From Thiolapillus brandeum (GTDB lineage: Bacteria > Pseudomonadota > Gammaproteobacteria > Chromatiales > Chromatiaceae), in NCBI GenBank assembly GCA_011051425.1, contig DRLF01000069.1:1-16448 (forward strand): 16,448 bases of DNA, read 5' to 3'. Under the pieces are notes generated by a model. It was given only the letters and a program-made list of their open reading frames with translations. It was not told the origin of the DNA and did not search any database. Positions within the stretch are counted from its first letter, which is position 1; each line of letters begins with the position of its first letter. Positions 15,979 through 16,448 of this stretch are shown here, piece after piece. The position numbers and the translations under genes were made by a program.

Positions 15979-16448
15979 ATGATCGAAAAAATCGTCATAG
16001 CCAACCGTGGCGAAATCGCCCTGCGTATCCAGCGCGCCTGCCGTGAACTCGGTATAAAGACCGTCGCAGTACATTCCGAAGCCGACCGCGATCTCAAGCA
16101 TGTGCGCCTGGCCGATGAATCTGTCTGTATCGGCCCGGCCGCTTCCGCCGGCAGTTACCTGAATGTGCCCGCTCTCATCAGCGCTGCCGAGGTCACCGAT
16201 GCCAACGCCATTCATCCCGGTTACGGTTTTCTTTCAGAGAACGCGGACTTTGCCGAGCGTGTTGAACAGAGCGGGTTCATCTTCATTGGCCCGAAACCTG
16301 AAACCATCCGCCTCATGGGCGACAAGATTACCGCCATCGAAGCCATGAAGGAATCCGGTGTACCCACGGTACCCGGTTCCGACGGTGAGATCGACGACAA
16401 TGAAAAGCGCAGTATCCTTCTGGCCCGGGAGATCGGCTACCCGGTCAT
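15979..16448 (+). CDS. accC: Biotin carboxylase of acetyl-CoA carboxylase (3' partial)
   Basis: The first 156 codons of AccC, cut by the window end; the full protein is usually about 450 residues. AccC uses ATP and bicarbonate to carboxylate the biotin of AccB. The start [20 protein letters not shown] is the classical opening, followed by [19 protein letters not shown], the conserved [31 protein letters not shown] and [10 protein letters not shown], all in the biotin carboxylase N-terminal domain; the last visible residues enter the ATP-grasp region. GAGG at 15967-15970 is eight bases from the ATG. The gene is the third of the aroQ-accB-accC run. Confidence 0.98.
   Translation, partial: MIEKIVIANRGEIALRIQRACRELGIKTVAVHSEADRDLKHVRLADESVCIGPAASAGSYLNVPALISAAEVTDANAIHPGYGFLSENADFAERVEQSGFIFIGPKPETIRLMGDKITAIEAMKESGVPTVPGSDGEIDDNEKRSILLAREIGYPV

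Overview
The window looks like a chromosomal segment of a gammaproteobacterium, plausibly of the Chromatiales / sulfur-oxidiser type. The placement rests on gene order and family resemblance only: fxsA-groES-groEL diverges from cutA-dsbD-tlpA-type genes, followed by aroQ-accB-accC. Species cannot be fixed from the sequence alone.

Region 1 (1-3475, + strand) is a compact accessory run of six genes: a roadblock-like protein cut by the window edge, a small roadblock/LC7 protein, a stand-alone zinc-binding CZB protein, a stand-alone Aer-type PAS protein, a PhnD-like substrate-binding protein without any signal peptide, and a helical TPR/FimV-like protein. All lie on one strand with short gaps, and the first five have no visible kinase, methyltransferase, cyclase or receptor output domain. 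This is the best candidate for an undescribed system: a soluble cytoplasmic sensing or polarity module whose output partner, perhaps an MglA-type GTPase, would lie upstream of the window.

Region 2 (3476-6295, + strand) starts with a 446-base control region holding a CRP-like site and two inverted repeats. Two exported proteins follow, each with a pair of PilJ/NarX-type P-box motifs but no membrane anchor or signalling domain, and then a DUF1566/Lcl-type protein. They look like one operon acting in the periplasm.

Region 3 (6296-9430) holds a REPIN-like pair of palindromes, a strong shared terminator, and then groEL, groES and fxsA on the - strand. The groES promoter is a good sigma70-type promoter overlapped by a CIRCE operator, so HrcA control is likely.

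Region 4 (9431-12771, + strand) is a thiol-redox operon: cutA overlaps dsbD, and a TlpA-type thioredoxin follows two bases later. The DsbD carries a duplicated N-terminal periplasmic domain.

Region 5 (12772-14774) holds a 26-base-arm inverted repeat and a - strand gene for a secreted protein of seven 50-residue repeats, the last partial, probably a seven-bladed beta-propeller. It sits between the redox genes and aroQ-accB-accC, which are neighbours in related genomes, so it looks like an insertion into a conserved block.

Region 6 (15059-16448, + strand) holds aroQ (type II dehydroquinase), accB (biotin carboxyl carrier) and the first 156 codons of accC. No tRNA, rRNA, CRISPR array, transposase or integrase gene was seen.
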